A stretch of DNA of 24,964 bases from JBFHNV01 sp965365655 (GTDB lineage: Bacteria > Pseudomonadota > Gammaproteobacteria > HK1), in NCBI GenBank assembly GCA_965365655.1, contig CBDUCN010000033.1, forward strand, positions 1 to 24,964, read 5' to 3'. Shown here piece after piece: positions 6,335 to 13,989 of the stretch. Within the stretch, counting starts at the first letter, position 1. Each line of letters opens with the position of its first letter. The notes beneath the pieces are model-generated. The model ran no database searches, had not been told where the DNA came from, and worked only from the letters and a program-made list of their open reading frames with translations. A program made the position numbers and the translations under genes.

Positions 6335-7836
6335 TGGCGCCGGCGCCCGGCAAGCCGTTGCCCCGCCTGCGCGATCTGCTGCGCGGCGCCGCGACCGTGC
6401 CCGACGCGCTGGACGCGCCGATCAGCGACCTGGTGATGGATCACCGCGCCGCCGGTCCCGGCAGCGTGTTCTTCGCGCGCCGCGGCGCGACGGTGGACGG
6501 CGCGCGCTTCGCCGACGACGCGGCGGCGCGCGGCGCGGTCGCGATGGTGCGCGCCGGCGACGGCCCGCCGCGGCGCTCCGCGGCCGGTCTGATCGAGGTG
6601 CCGGTGCGCGACGTGACGGCGGCCGCGGGATGCGCCGCGCACCGCTTCTTCGCGCGCCCCTCCGAGGCGCTGTCGGTCACCGCGATCACCGGTACCAACG
6701 GCAAGACCTCGGTCAGCCACTTCCTGGCCGAGGCGCTGGAGCGCGACTCCGGCGAGCCCGTCGGCGTGCTGGGCACGCTGGGGCGCGGTATCGCCGGCGA
6801 GGTGCTGGACACCGGCCTCACGACGCCGGACTGCATCGCGGTGCAGCGCGCGCTGGCGGACTTCGTCGCGGCCGGTGCGCGCGCCGCGGTGATGGAGGCG
6901 TCGTCGCACGCGCTGGACCAGGGCCGGCTCGCGGGCGTGCTCGTGCGCAGCGCGGTGTTCACGAATCTCAGCCGCGATCACCTGGACTACCACGGCGACA
7001 TGGACGGCTACGCCGCCGCGAAGGCGAGGCTGTTCTCGCTGCCGGGCGTGGAGCGGGCCGTGATCAACGCCGCCGACCCTGCGTCCGCGCGCATGCGCGC
7101 GGCCGTCGCGCCCGGGGTGCCGGTGCTGGACTACAGCCTCGACCCCGCGGTGCCGGCGGCGCTCGCGGGCCGGCTGCTCGAGACCGGCGCCGACGGGCTC
7201 ACCGTCGAGGTGCGCCACGCGGGGGCGGTGCACCGGATCCGCTCGGCGCTGATCGGACGTCCCGCGGCGTGGAACCTGCTGGCGGCCTGCGCGGTGCTGG
7301 TGGCGCAGGGCGTCGCGCTCGAGCGCGCCGCGGATCTGCTGGGTCATGCGAGCCCGGTGCCCGGGCGCATGCAGCCGCTGCGCCGCGACGGCGGGGCGCT
7401 GGTGGTGATCGACTACGCGCACACGCCCGCGGCGCTCGAGGCGGCGCTGGACGCGTTGCGGCCGCTGTGCGCGGCACGGCTGTGGTGCGTGTTCGGCGCC
7501 GGCGGCGAGCGCGATCCGGGCAAGCGCCCGTTGATGGGCGCGGCGGCCGCCGCGCGCGCCGACCACGTGATCGTCACCGACGACAACCCGCGCCGCGAGG
7601 ACGGCGACCGAATCGTCGCTCAGATCGTCTCCGGCATCGCCCGCGGCGGCGCGGCGGTGGAGGTGGAGCGCGACCGCGCGCGGGCCATCGCGCGCGCCGT
7701 GCACGGCGCTGCGCCGGACGACGTGGTGCTGGTGGCCGGCAAGGGCCACGAGACCTACCAGGACGCCGGCGGCGAGCGCCGCCCGTTCAGCGACGTCGCC
7801 GCGGTGCGCGCGGCGTGGCGGGAGGATGCACGGTGA
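6331..7836 (+). CDS. murE: UDP-MurNAc-L-Ala-D-Glu:meso-diaminopimelate ligase MurE
   Basis: This cytoplasmic Mur ligase adds the third amino acid of the stem peptide using ATP. It has 501 residues. The ATP loop is G-T-N-G-K-T-S (121-127). The central domain has MEASSHALDQGRL and FTNLSRDHLDYHGDM. The C-terminal domain has VIDYAHTPAALE and the D-N-P-R motif (418-421), which is the established marker for meso-diaminopimelate rather than L-lysine specificity. KGHETYQ near the end is also typical. The ATG at 6331 overlaps the ftsI stop, with GGAGG (6319-6323) 7 nt upstream. It is followed by a 73-nt gap to murF, the longest in the rsmH-ftsA block. That gap is spanned by a small open frame described separately. 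Confidence 0.97.
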   Translation: MMAPAPGKPLPRLRDLLRGAATVPDALDAPISDLVMDHRAAGPGSVFFARRGATVDGARFADDAAARGAVAMVRAGDGPPRRSAAGLIEVPVRDVTAAAGCAAHRFFARPSEALSVTAITGTNGKTSVSHFLAEALERDSGEPVGVLGTLGRGIAGEVLDTGLTTPDCIAVQRALADFVAAGARAAVMEASSHALDQGRLAGVLVRSAVFTNLSRDHLDYHGDMDGYAAAKARLFSLPGVERAVINAADPASARMRAAVAPGVPVLDYSLDPAVPAALAGRLLETGADGLTVEVRHAGAVHRIRSALIGRPAAWNLLAACAVLVAQGVALERAADLLGHASPVPGRMQPLRRDGGALVVIDYAHTPAALEAALDALRPLCAARLWCVFGAGGERDPGKRPLMGAAAAARADHVIVTDDNPRREDGDRIVAQIVSGIARGGAAVEVERDRARAIARAVHGAAPDDVVLVAGKGHETYQDAGGERRPFSDVAAVRAAWREDAR

Positions 7837-7913
7837 CGTCCACGGCGCCCGGCACGACGCGCGACGGCGCGGTGATCCGAGTCGCGATCGTGGCGCGGGA
7901 GCACGCGTCGTGA
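7833..7913 (+). CDS. Putative 26-residue ORF bridging murE and murF
   Basis: A GTG-initiated frame of 26 codons begins inside the murE stop (GTGA, 7833-7836) and ends in a TGA (7911-7913) that overlaps the murF GTG start (7910-7912). A GGGAGG (7820-7825) sits 7 nt upstream of the GTG, which is ideal spacing. The peptide starts MTSTAPGTTRDGAV and ends in a short hydrophobic and charged stretch (IRVAIVAREHAS). It has no membrane segment and matches no family I know. It could be translated simply to carry ribosomes across the gap and couple murE to murF. It may also be chance in a GC-rich genome, where stop codons are rare. An alternative is that murF itself starts upstream at ATG 7826, but that start has no proper spacing to the GGAGG. 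Confidence 0.35.
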   Translation: MTSTAPGTTRDGAVIRVAIVAREHAS

Positions 7914-9268
7914 TCGCGATGTCGCTCAGCGAGGCCGCGCGCATCGCCGACGGCGCGTTGCACGGCGAGGACCGGCCCTTCACCGGGCTCGCGACCGATT
8001 CGCGTGCGGTGCGCGCGGGCGAGCTGTTCGTGACGCTGCACGGGCCGCGCTTCGACGGCCACGACTTCCTCGACGCCGTGCGCGCGGCCGGCGCCGCCGG
8101 TGCGCTGGTGGAGCGCGTGCCGTCGCCGCTGCCGGCGGTGCGGGTGGACGACGCGCGCGCGGCGATGGGCCGCCTCGCAGCCGAGTGGCGCGGGCGCTTC
8201 GACGTCGCCGCGGTGGGCATCACCGGCTCCAACGGCAAGACCACGGTGAAGGAGATGGTCGCGGCGATCCTGTCGCGGGACGCGCCGGTCCTCGCGACCG
8301 CGGGCAACCTCAACAACGACATCGGCGTGCCGCTCACCCTCGCGCGCCTCGCGCCGGAGCACCGCCGGCTGGTCGTCGAGATGGGCGCCAACCACGCCGG
8401 CGAGATCGCGATGCTCGCGGCGCTGGTGCGCCCGCGGGTGGGCGTGATCACGCAGGTCGCGCCGGCGCACCTGGAAGGCTTCGGCAGCGTGGACGGCGTC
8501 GCGCACGCGAAGGGTGAGCTGCTCGAGGCGCTGCCCGCGGACGGGGTGGCCGTGGTCGAGGCCGGCGGCCCTTACCTCGCGCTGTTCCGCAAGCTGGCCG
8601 CCGGGCGGCGGATGATCACGTTCGGCTTCGGCGCCGACGCCGACGTGCGCGCGGAGCACGCGCCGGGCGCGCACGGCGCGCGGGTGACGCTGCACACGCC
8701 GCTCGGCGAGGTCGCGGTGGAGCTCAGCGTGCCGGGGCGGCACAACGCGCTGAACGCGGCGGCGGCCGCCGCCGCGGCGCTCGCGCTGGACGTCCCGCTG
8801 CCGTGCATCGGCGACGGGCTCTCGCGGATGCGCCCGGTGCCCGGGCGGCTGCAGGTGCGCCGCGCTGCGGGTCTGAGCGTGCTCGACGACACCTACAACG
8901 CGAACCCCACGTCGCTGGGCGCGGCGCTTCGCGTGCTGGCCGAGTACCCGGCGCCGCGCTGGCTGGTGCTCGGCGACATGGGGGAGCTGGGCCCGGACGC
9001 CGCGCGGCTGCACCGCGAGGCGGGCAGCCTGGCCCGCGACTCGGGCGTCGAGCGCGTGTTCGCGGTCGGCGATCTGAGCCGCGAGACGGTCGATGAGTTC
9101 GGTGCGGGGGGCGAGCACTTCGCGGACCGCGACGCGCTCGTCGCCGCGCTGCGCTCGGCCGTCTCGAACGCGAAGCCCGAGGTGCACGTGCTCGTGAAGG
9201 GCTCGCGCTCGGCCGCGATGGAAGCGGTGGTGAAGGCGCTGCTGGAGGGGGAGACGACGTGCTGCTGA
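7910..9268 (+). CDS. murF: UDP-MurNAc-tripeptide:D-Ala-D-Ala ligase MurF
   Basis: The last cytoplasmic Mur ligase, adding D-Ala-D-Ala to make UDP-MurNAc-pentapeptide. It has the G-S-N-G-K-T-T ATP loop (106-112), NLNNDIGVPLTL, VEMGANHAGEIA, ITQVAPAHLEGFGS and, in the last domain, LDDTYNANPTS and VLGDMGELG, all family hallmarks. I chose the GTG at 7910 because the resulting N-terminus (MIAMSLSEAARIADG) lines up with E. coli MurF (MISVTLSQLTDILNG), GGGAG (7897-7901) is 8 nt upstream, and the length becomes 452 residues, equal to E. coli. An in-frame ATG at 7826 would add 28 Arg/Gly-rich residues and is not favoured. The 3' end overlaps mraY by 10 nt. Confidence 0.96.
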   Translation: MIAMSLSEAARIADGALHGEDRPFTGLATDSRAVRAGELFVTLHGPRFDGHDFLDAVRAAGAAGALVERVPSPLPAVRVDDARAAMGRLAAEWRGRFDVAAVGITGSNGKTTVKEMVAAILSRDAPVLATAGNLNNDIGVPLTLARLAPEHRRLVVEMGANHAGEIAMLAALVRPRVGVITQVAPAHLEGFGSVDGVAHAKGELLEALPADGVAVVEAGGPYLALFRKLAAGRRMITFGFGADADVRAEHAPGAHGARVTLHTPLGEVAVELSVPGRHNALNAAAAAAAALALDVPLPCIGDGLSRMRPVPGRLQVRRAAGLSVLDDTYNANPTSLGAALRVLAEYPAPRWLVLGDMGELGPDAARLHREAGSLARDSGVERVFAVGDLSRETVDEFGAGGEHFADRDALVAALRSAVSNAKPEVHVLVKGSRSAAMEAVVKALLEGETTCC

Positions 9269-10341
9269 AGCTCACCGAATGGCTGACCGTGTGGGATCCC
9301 GGCTTCGCGGTGTTCCAGTACCTGACGCTTCGCGCAATCCTCGGCGTGCTCACCGCGCTGGCGATCTCGCTGCTGGTCGGGCCGATGATGATCCGCCGCC
9401 TGCTGGCGCTGCAGATCGGGCAGACGGTGCGCGACGACGGCCCGCAGAGCCACAGCGTGAAGGCCGGCACGCCCACGATGGGCGGCTCGCTGATCCTGGT
9501 CGCGATCGCGCTGGGCACGCTGCTGTGGGCCGATCTCGCGAACCCGTTCGTGTGGGTGGTGCTGATCACGACGCTGCTGTTCGGCGCCGTGGGCTGGGTC
9601 GACGACTACAAGAAGCTGGTGCGCGGCGATCCGAAGGGCCTGCGCGCGCGGGACAAGTACCTGTGGCAGTCGGTGATCGGTCTCGGCTGCGCGCTGTTCA
9701 TCTACTTCACCGCGACCCAGCCGGCACAGACGGAGCTCATCGTGCCGGTGTTCAAGGACGTCGCGGTGCCGCTCGGCTGGCTGTTCGTTCCGCTCGCGTA
9801 CTTCGTGATCGTCGGCACCAGCAACGCGGTGAACCTCACCGACGGGCTGGACGGGCTCGCGATCATGCCCACCGTGCTGATCGCGGGCGCGCTGGGCATC
9901 TTCGCGTACGTCACGGGGCACGTGCGGTTCTCGGGCTACCTGGGCTTCCCGTTCATCTCGGGCATCGGCGAGCTGGTCGTGTTCTGCGGCTCGATCGTCG
10001 GCGCCGGCCTCGGCTTCCTGTGGTTCAACACCTATCCGGCGCAGGTGTTCATGGGCGACATCGGCGCGCTCGCGCTGGGCGCGGCGCTGGGCGTGCTCGC
10101 GGTGCTGGTGCGCCAGGAGCTGGTGCTGCTGATCATGGGCGGCGTGTTCGTGATGGAGACGGTGTCGGTCATCCTGCAGGTCGCGTCGTTCAAGCTGACC
10201 GGCCGGCGCATCTTCCGCATGGCGCCGCTGCACCACCACTTCGAGCTCAAGGGCTGGCCGGAGCCGCGCGTGATCGTGCGCTTCTGGGTGATCACCGTGA
10301 TCCTGGTGCTCATCGGCCTCGCGACGCTCAAGGTGCGGTGA
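9259..10341 (+). CDS. mraY: Phospho-MurNAc-pentapeptide transferase MraY
   Basis: A polytopic inner-membrane enzyme that transfers phospho-MurNAc-pentapeptide to undecaprenyl phosphate, giving lipid I. At 360 residues it equals the E. coli length, with about ten hydrophobic segments. Signature blocks are GPQSHSVKAGTPTMGG, the Asp-Asp pair in GWVDDYKKL, NAVNLTDGLDGLA (catalytic aspartates), FNTYPAQVFMGDIGALALG and APLHHHFELKGWPE (the triple-His Mg/nucleotide loop). The GTG at 9259 lies within murF (10-nt overlap), with GGAGGGGGAG (9244-9253) upstream. The stop shares its last A with the murD start (TGATG). Confidence 0.97.
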   Translation: MLLKLTEWLTVWDPGFAVFQYLTLRAILGVLTALAISLLVGPMMIRRLLALQIGQTVRDDGPQSHSVKAGTPTMGGSLILVAIALGTLLWADLANPFVWVVLITTLLFGAVGWVDDYKKLVRGDPKGLRARDKYLWQSVIGLGCALFIYFTATQPAQTELIVPVFKDVAVPLGWLFVPLAYFVIVGTSNAVNLTDGLDGLAIMPTVLIAGALGIFAYVTGHVRFSGYLGFPFISGIGELVVFCGSIVGAGLGFLWFNTYPAQVFMGDIGALALGAALGVLAVLVRQELVLLIMGGVFVMETVSVILQVASFKLTGRRIFRMAPLHHHFELKGWPEPRVIVRFWVITVILVLIGLATLKVR

Positions 10342-11717
10342 TGCGGGCCCTCGCGATGACCGACCCGCATTCCGCCGCCCGCCCCGCCACCGTGGTGGTG
10401 GTGGGCCTGGGCGTGACCGGCCTCTCGGTCGCGCGCCACCTCGCGGCGCGCGGCGTGCCGCTGGTCGTGGTGGACAGCCGCGAGCGCCCGCCCGCGCGCG
10501 ACGCGCTGGCGCGCGAGCTGCCCGCGGTGGACGTGCGCACCGGGACGTTCGCGCCGGCGCTGCTGGCCGCGGCGTCGCAGATCGTCGTGAGTCCGGGCGT
10601 GGCGCTCGCCGAGCCTGCGATCGCCGCCGCGGCGGCGAAGGGCGTCGAGGTGGTGGGTGACGTCGAGCTGTTCGCCCGCGAGGCGCCGGCGCCGGTCGCG
10701 GCGATCACCGGATCCAACGGCAAGAGCACCGTGACCGCGCTGCTCGGCGCGATGGCCGAGGAGGCCGGCGTGCAGGTCGCGGTGGGCGGCAACATCGGAA
10801 CCCCGGCGCTGGAGCTGCTGCGCCGCGACGACACGCCGGCGCTGTACGTGCTGGAGCTGTCCAGCTTCCAGCTCGAGACGACCTGGAGCCTGTCGCCGGC
10901 GGCCGCGGCGGTGCTCAACGTGAGCGCGGATCATCTGGATCGTTATCCGGACCTCGCCGCGTACGCCGACGCCAAGGCGCGCATCCTGGACGGCGCGGCG
11001 TGCGCGGTGCTGAACCTGGACGACCCGAGGGTCGCCGCGATGGCAGCGCGTGCGGAGTCGGTGCGCGGCTTCAGCATCGCCGGCGCGCAGGGTGCGCACG
11101 CGACGCTGACGGCGCATGAAGGCCGCACCTGGCTCGCGCTGGGCGGCGTGCCGGTCGCGCCCGCCGACAGCGTGCCGATGGCCGGGCGGCACAATCTCGC
11201 GAACGCGCTGGCCGCGATGGCGATGGCGGAGGCGCTCGGGATCCCCGGCGCCGCGATGGCCCGCGCGATCGCGGCGTTCCGAACGCTGGCGCACCGCTGC
11301 GAGACGGTGGCCGAGATCGCGGGCGTGCGCTTCATCGACGACTCCAAGGGCACCAACGTCGGCGCCGCGGTGGCCGCGATCGAGGGCATCGCCCACGGCC
11401 GCGACCTGGTGCTGGTCGCGGGAGGGCTGAGCAAGGGGCAGGACTTCGCGCCGCTCGCCGCGCCGCTGGCGCGCCACGTGCACACCGTGGTGCTGATCGG
11501 GCGCGATGCCGCGCGCATCGAGGCGGTGGCGCCCGCGTCCACCCGCTGCGTGCACGCGGCGGACATGGACGAGGCCGTCGCGCTGGCCGCCGAGGCCGCG
11601 CGCGCGGGTGACGCGGTGGTGCTGTCCCCGGCGTGTGCGAGCTTCGATCAGTTCCGGGACTATGCCGCGCGCGGCGAGGCCTTCGCCCGCGCCGTGCGCG
11701 CGAGGGTGCGGCGATGA
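10341..11717 (+). CDS. murD: UDP-MurNAc-L-Ala:D-glutamate ligase MurD
   Basis: A cytoplasmic Mur ligase adding D-glutamate as the second stem residue. It has 458 residues, slightly longer than E. coli (438). The N-terminal UDP-binding Rossmann segment is VVVVGLGVTGLSVARHLAARG. The ATP loop is G-S-N-G-K-S-T (124-130). Other family blocks are GGNIGTPALELL, LELSSFQLETTW, NVSADHLDRYPD, FIDDSKGTNVGA and VVLSPACASFDQFRDYAARGE. The ATG at 10341 overlaps the mraY stop by one base and is preceded by AAGGTG. The first ~15 residues are non-conserved and could be trimmed if ATG 10356 is used. The end overlaps ftsW (ATGA). Confidence 0.96.
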   Translation: MRALAMTDPHSAARPATVVVVGLGVTGLSVARHLAARGVPLVVVDSRERPPARDALARELPAVDVRTGTFAPALLAAASQIVVSPGVALAEPAIAAAAAKGVEVVGDVELFAREAPAPVAAITGSNGKSTVTALLGAMAEEAGVQVAVGGNIGTPALELLRRDDTPALYVLELSSFQLETTWSLSPAAAAVLNVSADHLDRYPDLAAYADAKARILDGAACAVLNLDDPRVAAMAARAESVRGFSIAGAQGAHATLTAHEGRTWLALGGVPVAPADSVPMAGRHNLANALAAMAMAEALGIPGAAMARAIAAFRTLAHRCETVAEIAGVRFIDDSKGTNVGAAVAAIEGIAHGRDLVLVAGGLSKGQDFAPLAAPLARHVHTVVLIGRDAARIEAVAPASTRCVHAADMDEAVALAAEAARAGDAVVLSPACASFDQFRDYAARGEAFARAVRARVRR

Positions 11718-12892
11718 GCGTGCCGGCGCAGGCCGTGCCCCACGCGCTCGCCGCGGGCGCCCGCGAGCGCGCCACCGGTGCGCTGCGCTTCGACCTGCCG
11801 CTGCTGGTCGCGGTGGCCGCGGCCATGCTGCTGGGCCTGGTGATGGTCGCGTCGTCGTCGATCACCACGGCGGCGGACAGCGGGCAGCCGCTCGCGCTGT
11901 TCTGGCGCCAGCTCGCGTACGCCGCGGTGGCCACGGCGCTGATGCTGCTCGCGACGCGGGTGCCGATGGTGCTGTGGCGGCGCGCGGGGCCGTGGCTGCT
12001 GCTGCTGGGCGCCGGCCTGCTCGCGCTGGTGCTGGTGCCGGGCATCGGGCGCGAGGTCAACGGCTCGATGCGCTGGATCGCGCTGGGGCCGGTGAACCTG
12101 CAGCCGTCCGAGCTCGTGAAGGTGTTCGGCGTGCTCTACCTCGCCGGCTACCTGGTGCGCCGCGGCGACCACGTGCGCAGCCGCCTGAGCGGCTTCTTCA
12201 AGCCCATCGGCCTGATGGCACTGATCGCGCTGCTGCTGCTCGCGGAGCCGGACTACGGCGCGACGGTGGTGCTGTTCGCGACCACGCTGACGCTGCTGTT
12301 TCTCGGCGGCGTTCCGTTCCTGAGCTTCTCGTGCTGGGTGCTCGCGATCGTCATGGTGTTCGCGGTGATGATGGTCTCCGCGCCGTACCGCATGGAGCGC
12401 CTGTTCACCTTCCTGAACCCGTGGGCCGACCCGTACGGCAGCGGCTTCCAGCTCACGCAGGCGCTGATCGCGGTGGGCCGCGGCGAGTGGCTGGGCGTGG
12501 GGCTCGGGCAGAGCGTGCAGAAGCTGCACTACCTGCCGGAGGCGCACACCGACTTCCTGTTCGCGGTGCTCGCCGAGGAGCTGGGCATGATGGGCGCCGC
12601 CGGCACCATCGCGCTGTTCACGTTCATCACCTGGCGCGCGTTCGCGATCGGGCGCCGCGCGATAGTCGCCGGCGACGCGTACGGCGGCTTCCTGGCCTAC
12701 GGCGTGGCGCTGCTGCTGGGGCTGCAGGCCTACGTGAACATCGGCGTCAACCTCGGCCTGCTGCCCACCAAGGGACTGACGCTGCCGCTGATGAGCTACG
12801 GCGGCTCCAGTCTCGTCGCGAACGCGCTCGCGGTGGGACTGCTGCTGCGCGTGGACGCGGAGACGCGTGCGCGCCCGGAGCGCCCGTCGTGA
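11714..12892 (+). CDS. ftsW: Septal peptidoglycan glycosyltransferase FtsW (SEDS family)
   Basis: A polytopic SEDS protein that polymerises lipid II at the septum together with FtsI. It has 392 residues with about ten hydrophobic segments. Recognisable blocks are FDLPLLVAVAAAMLLGLVMVAS (first membrane helix), SMRWIALGPVNLQPSELVK, LLLLAEPDYGATVV, the extracellular loop FLNPWADPYGSGFQLTQALIA, YLPEAHTDFLFAVLAEELG and the closing GLTLPLMSYGGSSL, all typical of FtsW/RodA. The context inside the dcw cluster between murD and murG supports FtsW over RodA. The ATG overlaps the murD stop (ATGA), and the stop overlaps the murG GTG (GTGA). Confidence 0.97.
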   Translation: MSVPAQAVPHALAAGARERATGALRFDLPLLVAVAAAMLLGLVMVASSSITTAADSGQPLALFWRQLAYAAVATALMLLATRVPMVLWRRAGPWLLLLGAGLLALVLVPGIGREVNGSMRWIALGPVNLQPSELVKVFGVLYLAGYLVRRGDHVRSRLSGFFKPIGLMALIALLLLAEPDYGATVVLFATTLTLLFLGGVPFLSFSCWVLAIVMVFAVMMVSAPYRMERLFTFLNPWADPYGSGFQLTQALIAVGRGEWLGVGLGQSVQKLHYLPEAHTDFLFAVLAEELGMMGAAGTIALFTFITWRAFAIGRRAIVAGDAYGGFLAYGVALLLGLQAYVNIGVNLGLLPTKGLTLPLMSYGGSSLVANALAVGLLLRVDAETRARPERPS

Positions 12893-13989
12893 CCGCCGCG
12901 CGTGAAGCCCGGGGGCTGCGCGTGCTGGTCATGGCCGGCGGCACCGGCGGGCACGTGTTCCCGGCGCTGGCGGTGGCCGAGAGCCTGCGCGCGCGCGGCG
13001 CGGCAGTGCAGTGGCTGGGATCGCGCGGCGGCATGGAGTCGCGGCTGGTTCCGGCGCGCGGCTTCCCGTTTCACGCGGTCGCGGTGCGGGGTCTTCGCGG
13101 GCGGGGCGCGGCCGGCTGGCTGCAGGCGCCGTGGCGCGTGCTGCGCGCGGCGGGCGCGGCGCTGCGCGTGCTGCGCCGCGTGGCGCCGGACGTGGTGCTC
13201 GGCATGGGCGGCTATGCCAGCGGTCCCGGCGGCGTCGCCGCGTGGCTGCTGCGCCGCCCGCTGGTGATCCACGAGCAGAACGCGATCCCCGGGCTCACGA
13301 ACCGCATCCTGGCGCGGTTCGCGCGCATCGTGCTGGAGGCCTTTCCCGGAAGCTTTCCCGCGCGCACGCACGCGCGCCACACCGGCAACCCGGTGCGCGC
13401 CGAGATCGCGGCGCTGGCCGGGCAAGAGCCGCGGCAGCGCGCCGAGGGCGCGCCGCTGCGAGTGCTGGTGCTCGGGGGCAGCCAGGGCGCGCGCGCGCTC
13501 AACGAGGCGGTGCCCGCGGCGCTCGCGGCGCTCGGTGCGCGCGCGGCGGTCGAGGTGCGCCACCAGGCCGGCGAGCGCAACCTGGACGCGGCGCGCGCGG
13601 CCTACGCCGCGCACGGACTGGACGTCGAGCCGCTGGCGTTCATCGACGACATGGCCGCGAGCTACGCGTGGGCGGATCTCGTGCTGTGCCGCGCCGGCGC
13701 GATGACCGTCGCCGAGCTCGCGGCGGCCGGTGTCGCGTCGGTGCTGGTGCCGTACCCGTTCGCGGTGGACGACCACCAGAGCGCGAACGCACGTTTCCTC
13801 GCGGACGCCGGCGCCGCGCTCGTGGTGCCGGAGCGCGAGCTGCAGCCGGCGCGCCTCGCCGGGCTGCTCGCGGAGTTCGCCGCGGCGCGCGACCGGCTCG
13901 CGGGTATGGCCGACGCGGCGCGCCGCGTCGCGGTGCTGGACGCCGACGCGCGGGTGGCCGACGCGTGCGTGGAGGCGGCCCGTGCCTGA
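12889..13989 (+). CDS. murG: Lipid II synthase MurG (UDP-GlcNAc transferase)
   Basis: A GT28/GT-B glycosyltransferase at the inner face of the cytoplasmic membrane that adds GlcNAc to lipid I. It has 366 residues. The N-terminal domain has the glycine loop MAGGTGGHVFPALAVAE, then VLGMGGYASGPGG and HEQNAIPGLTNRIL. The C-terminal domain has VLGGSQGARALNE, EVRHQAGERN, CRAGAMTVAELAAAG and VPYPFAVDDHQSANA, which together form the UDP-GlcNAc pocket. The GTG at 12889 overlaps the ftsW stop, with GGAG (12877-12880) 8 nt upstream. It overlaps murC by 8 nt. All expected motifs are intact. Confidence 0.97.
   Translation: MTAAREARGLRVLVMAGGTGGHVFPALAVAESLRARGAAVQWLGSRGGMESRLVPARGFPFHAVAVRGLRGRGAAGWLQAPWRVLRAAGAALRVLRRVAPDVVLGMGGYASGPGGVAAWLLRRPLVIHEQNAIPGLTNRILARFARIVLEAFPGSFPARTHARHTGNPVRAEIAALAGQEPRQRAEGAPLRVLVLGGSQGARALNEAVPAALAALGARAAVEVRHQAGERNLDAARAAYAAHGLDVEPLAFIDDMAASYAWADLVLCRAGAMTVAELAAAGVASVLVPYPFAVDDHQSANARFLADAGAALVVPERELQPARLAGLLAEFAAARDRLAGMADAARRVAVLDADARVADACVEAARA

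Noticed and set aside
7826..7909. Extended MurF N-terminus from ATG 7826
   Set aside because: The GGAGG directly abuts this ATG, the 28 added residues are Arg/Gly-rich without family similarity, and GTG 7910 gives the E. coli-like N-terminus and length with a good Shine-Dalgarno.
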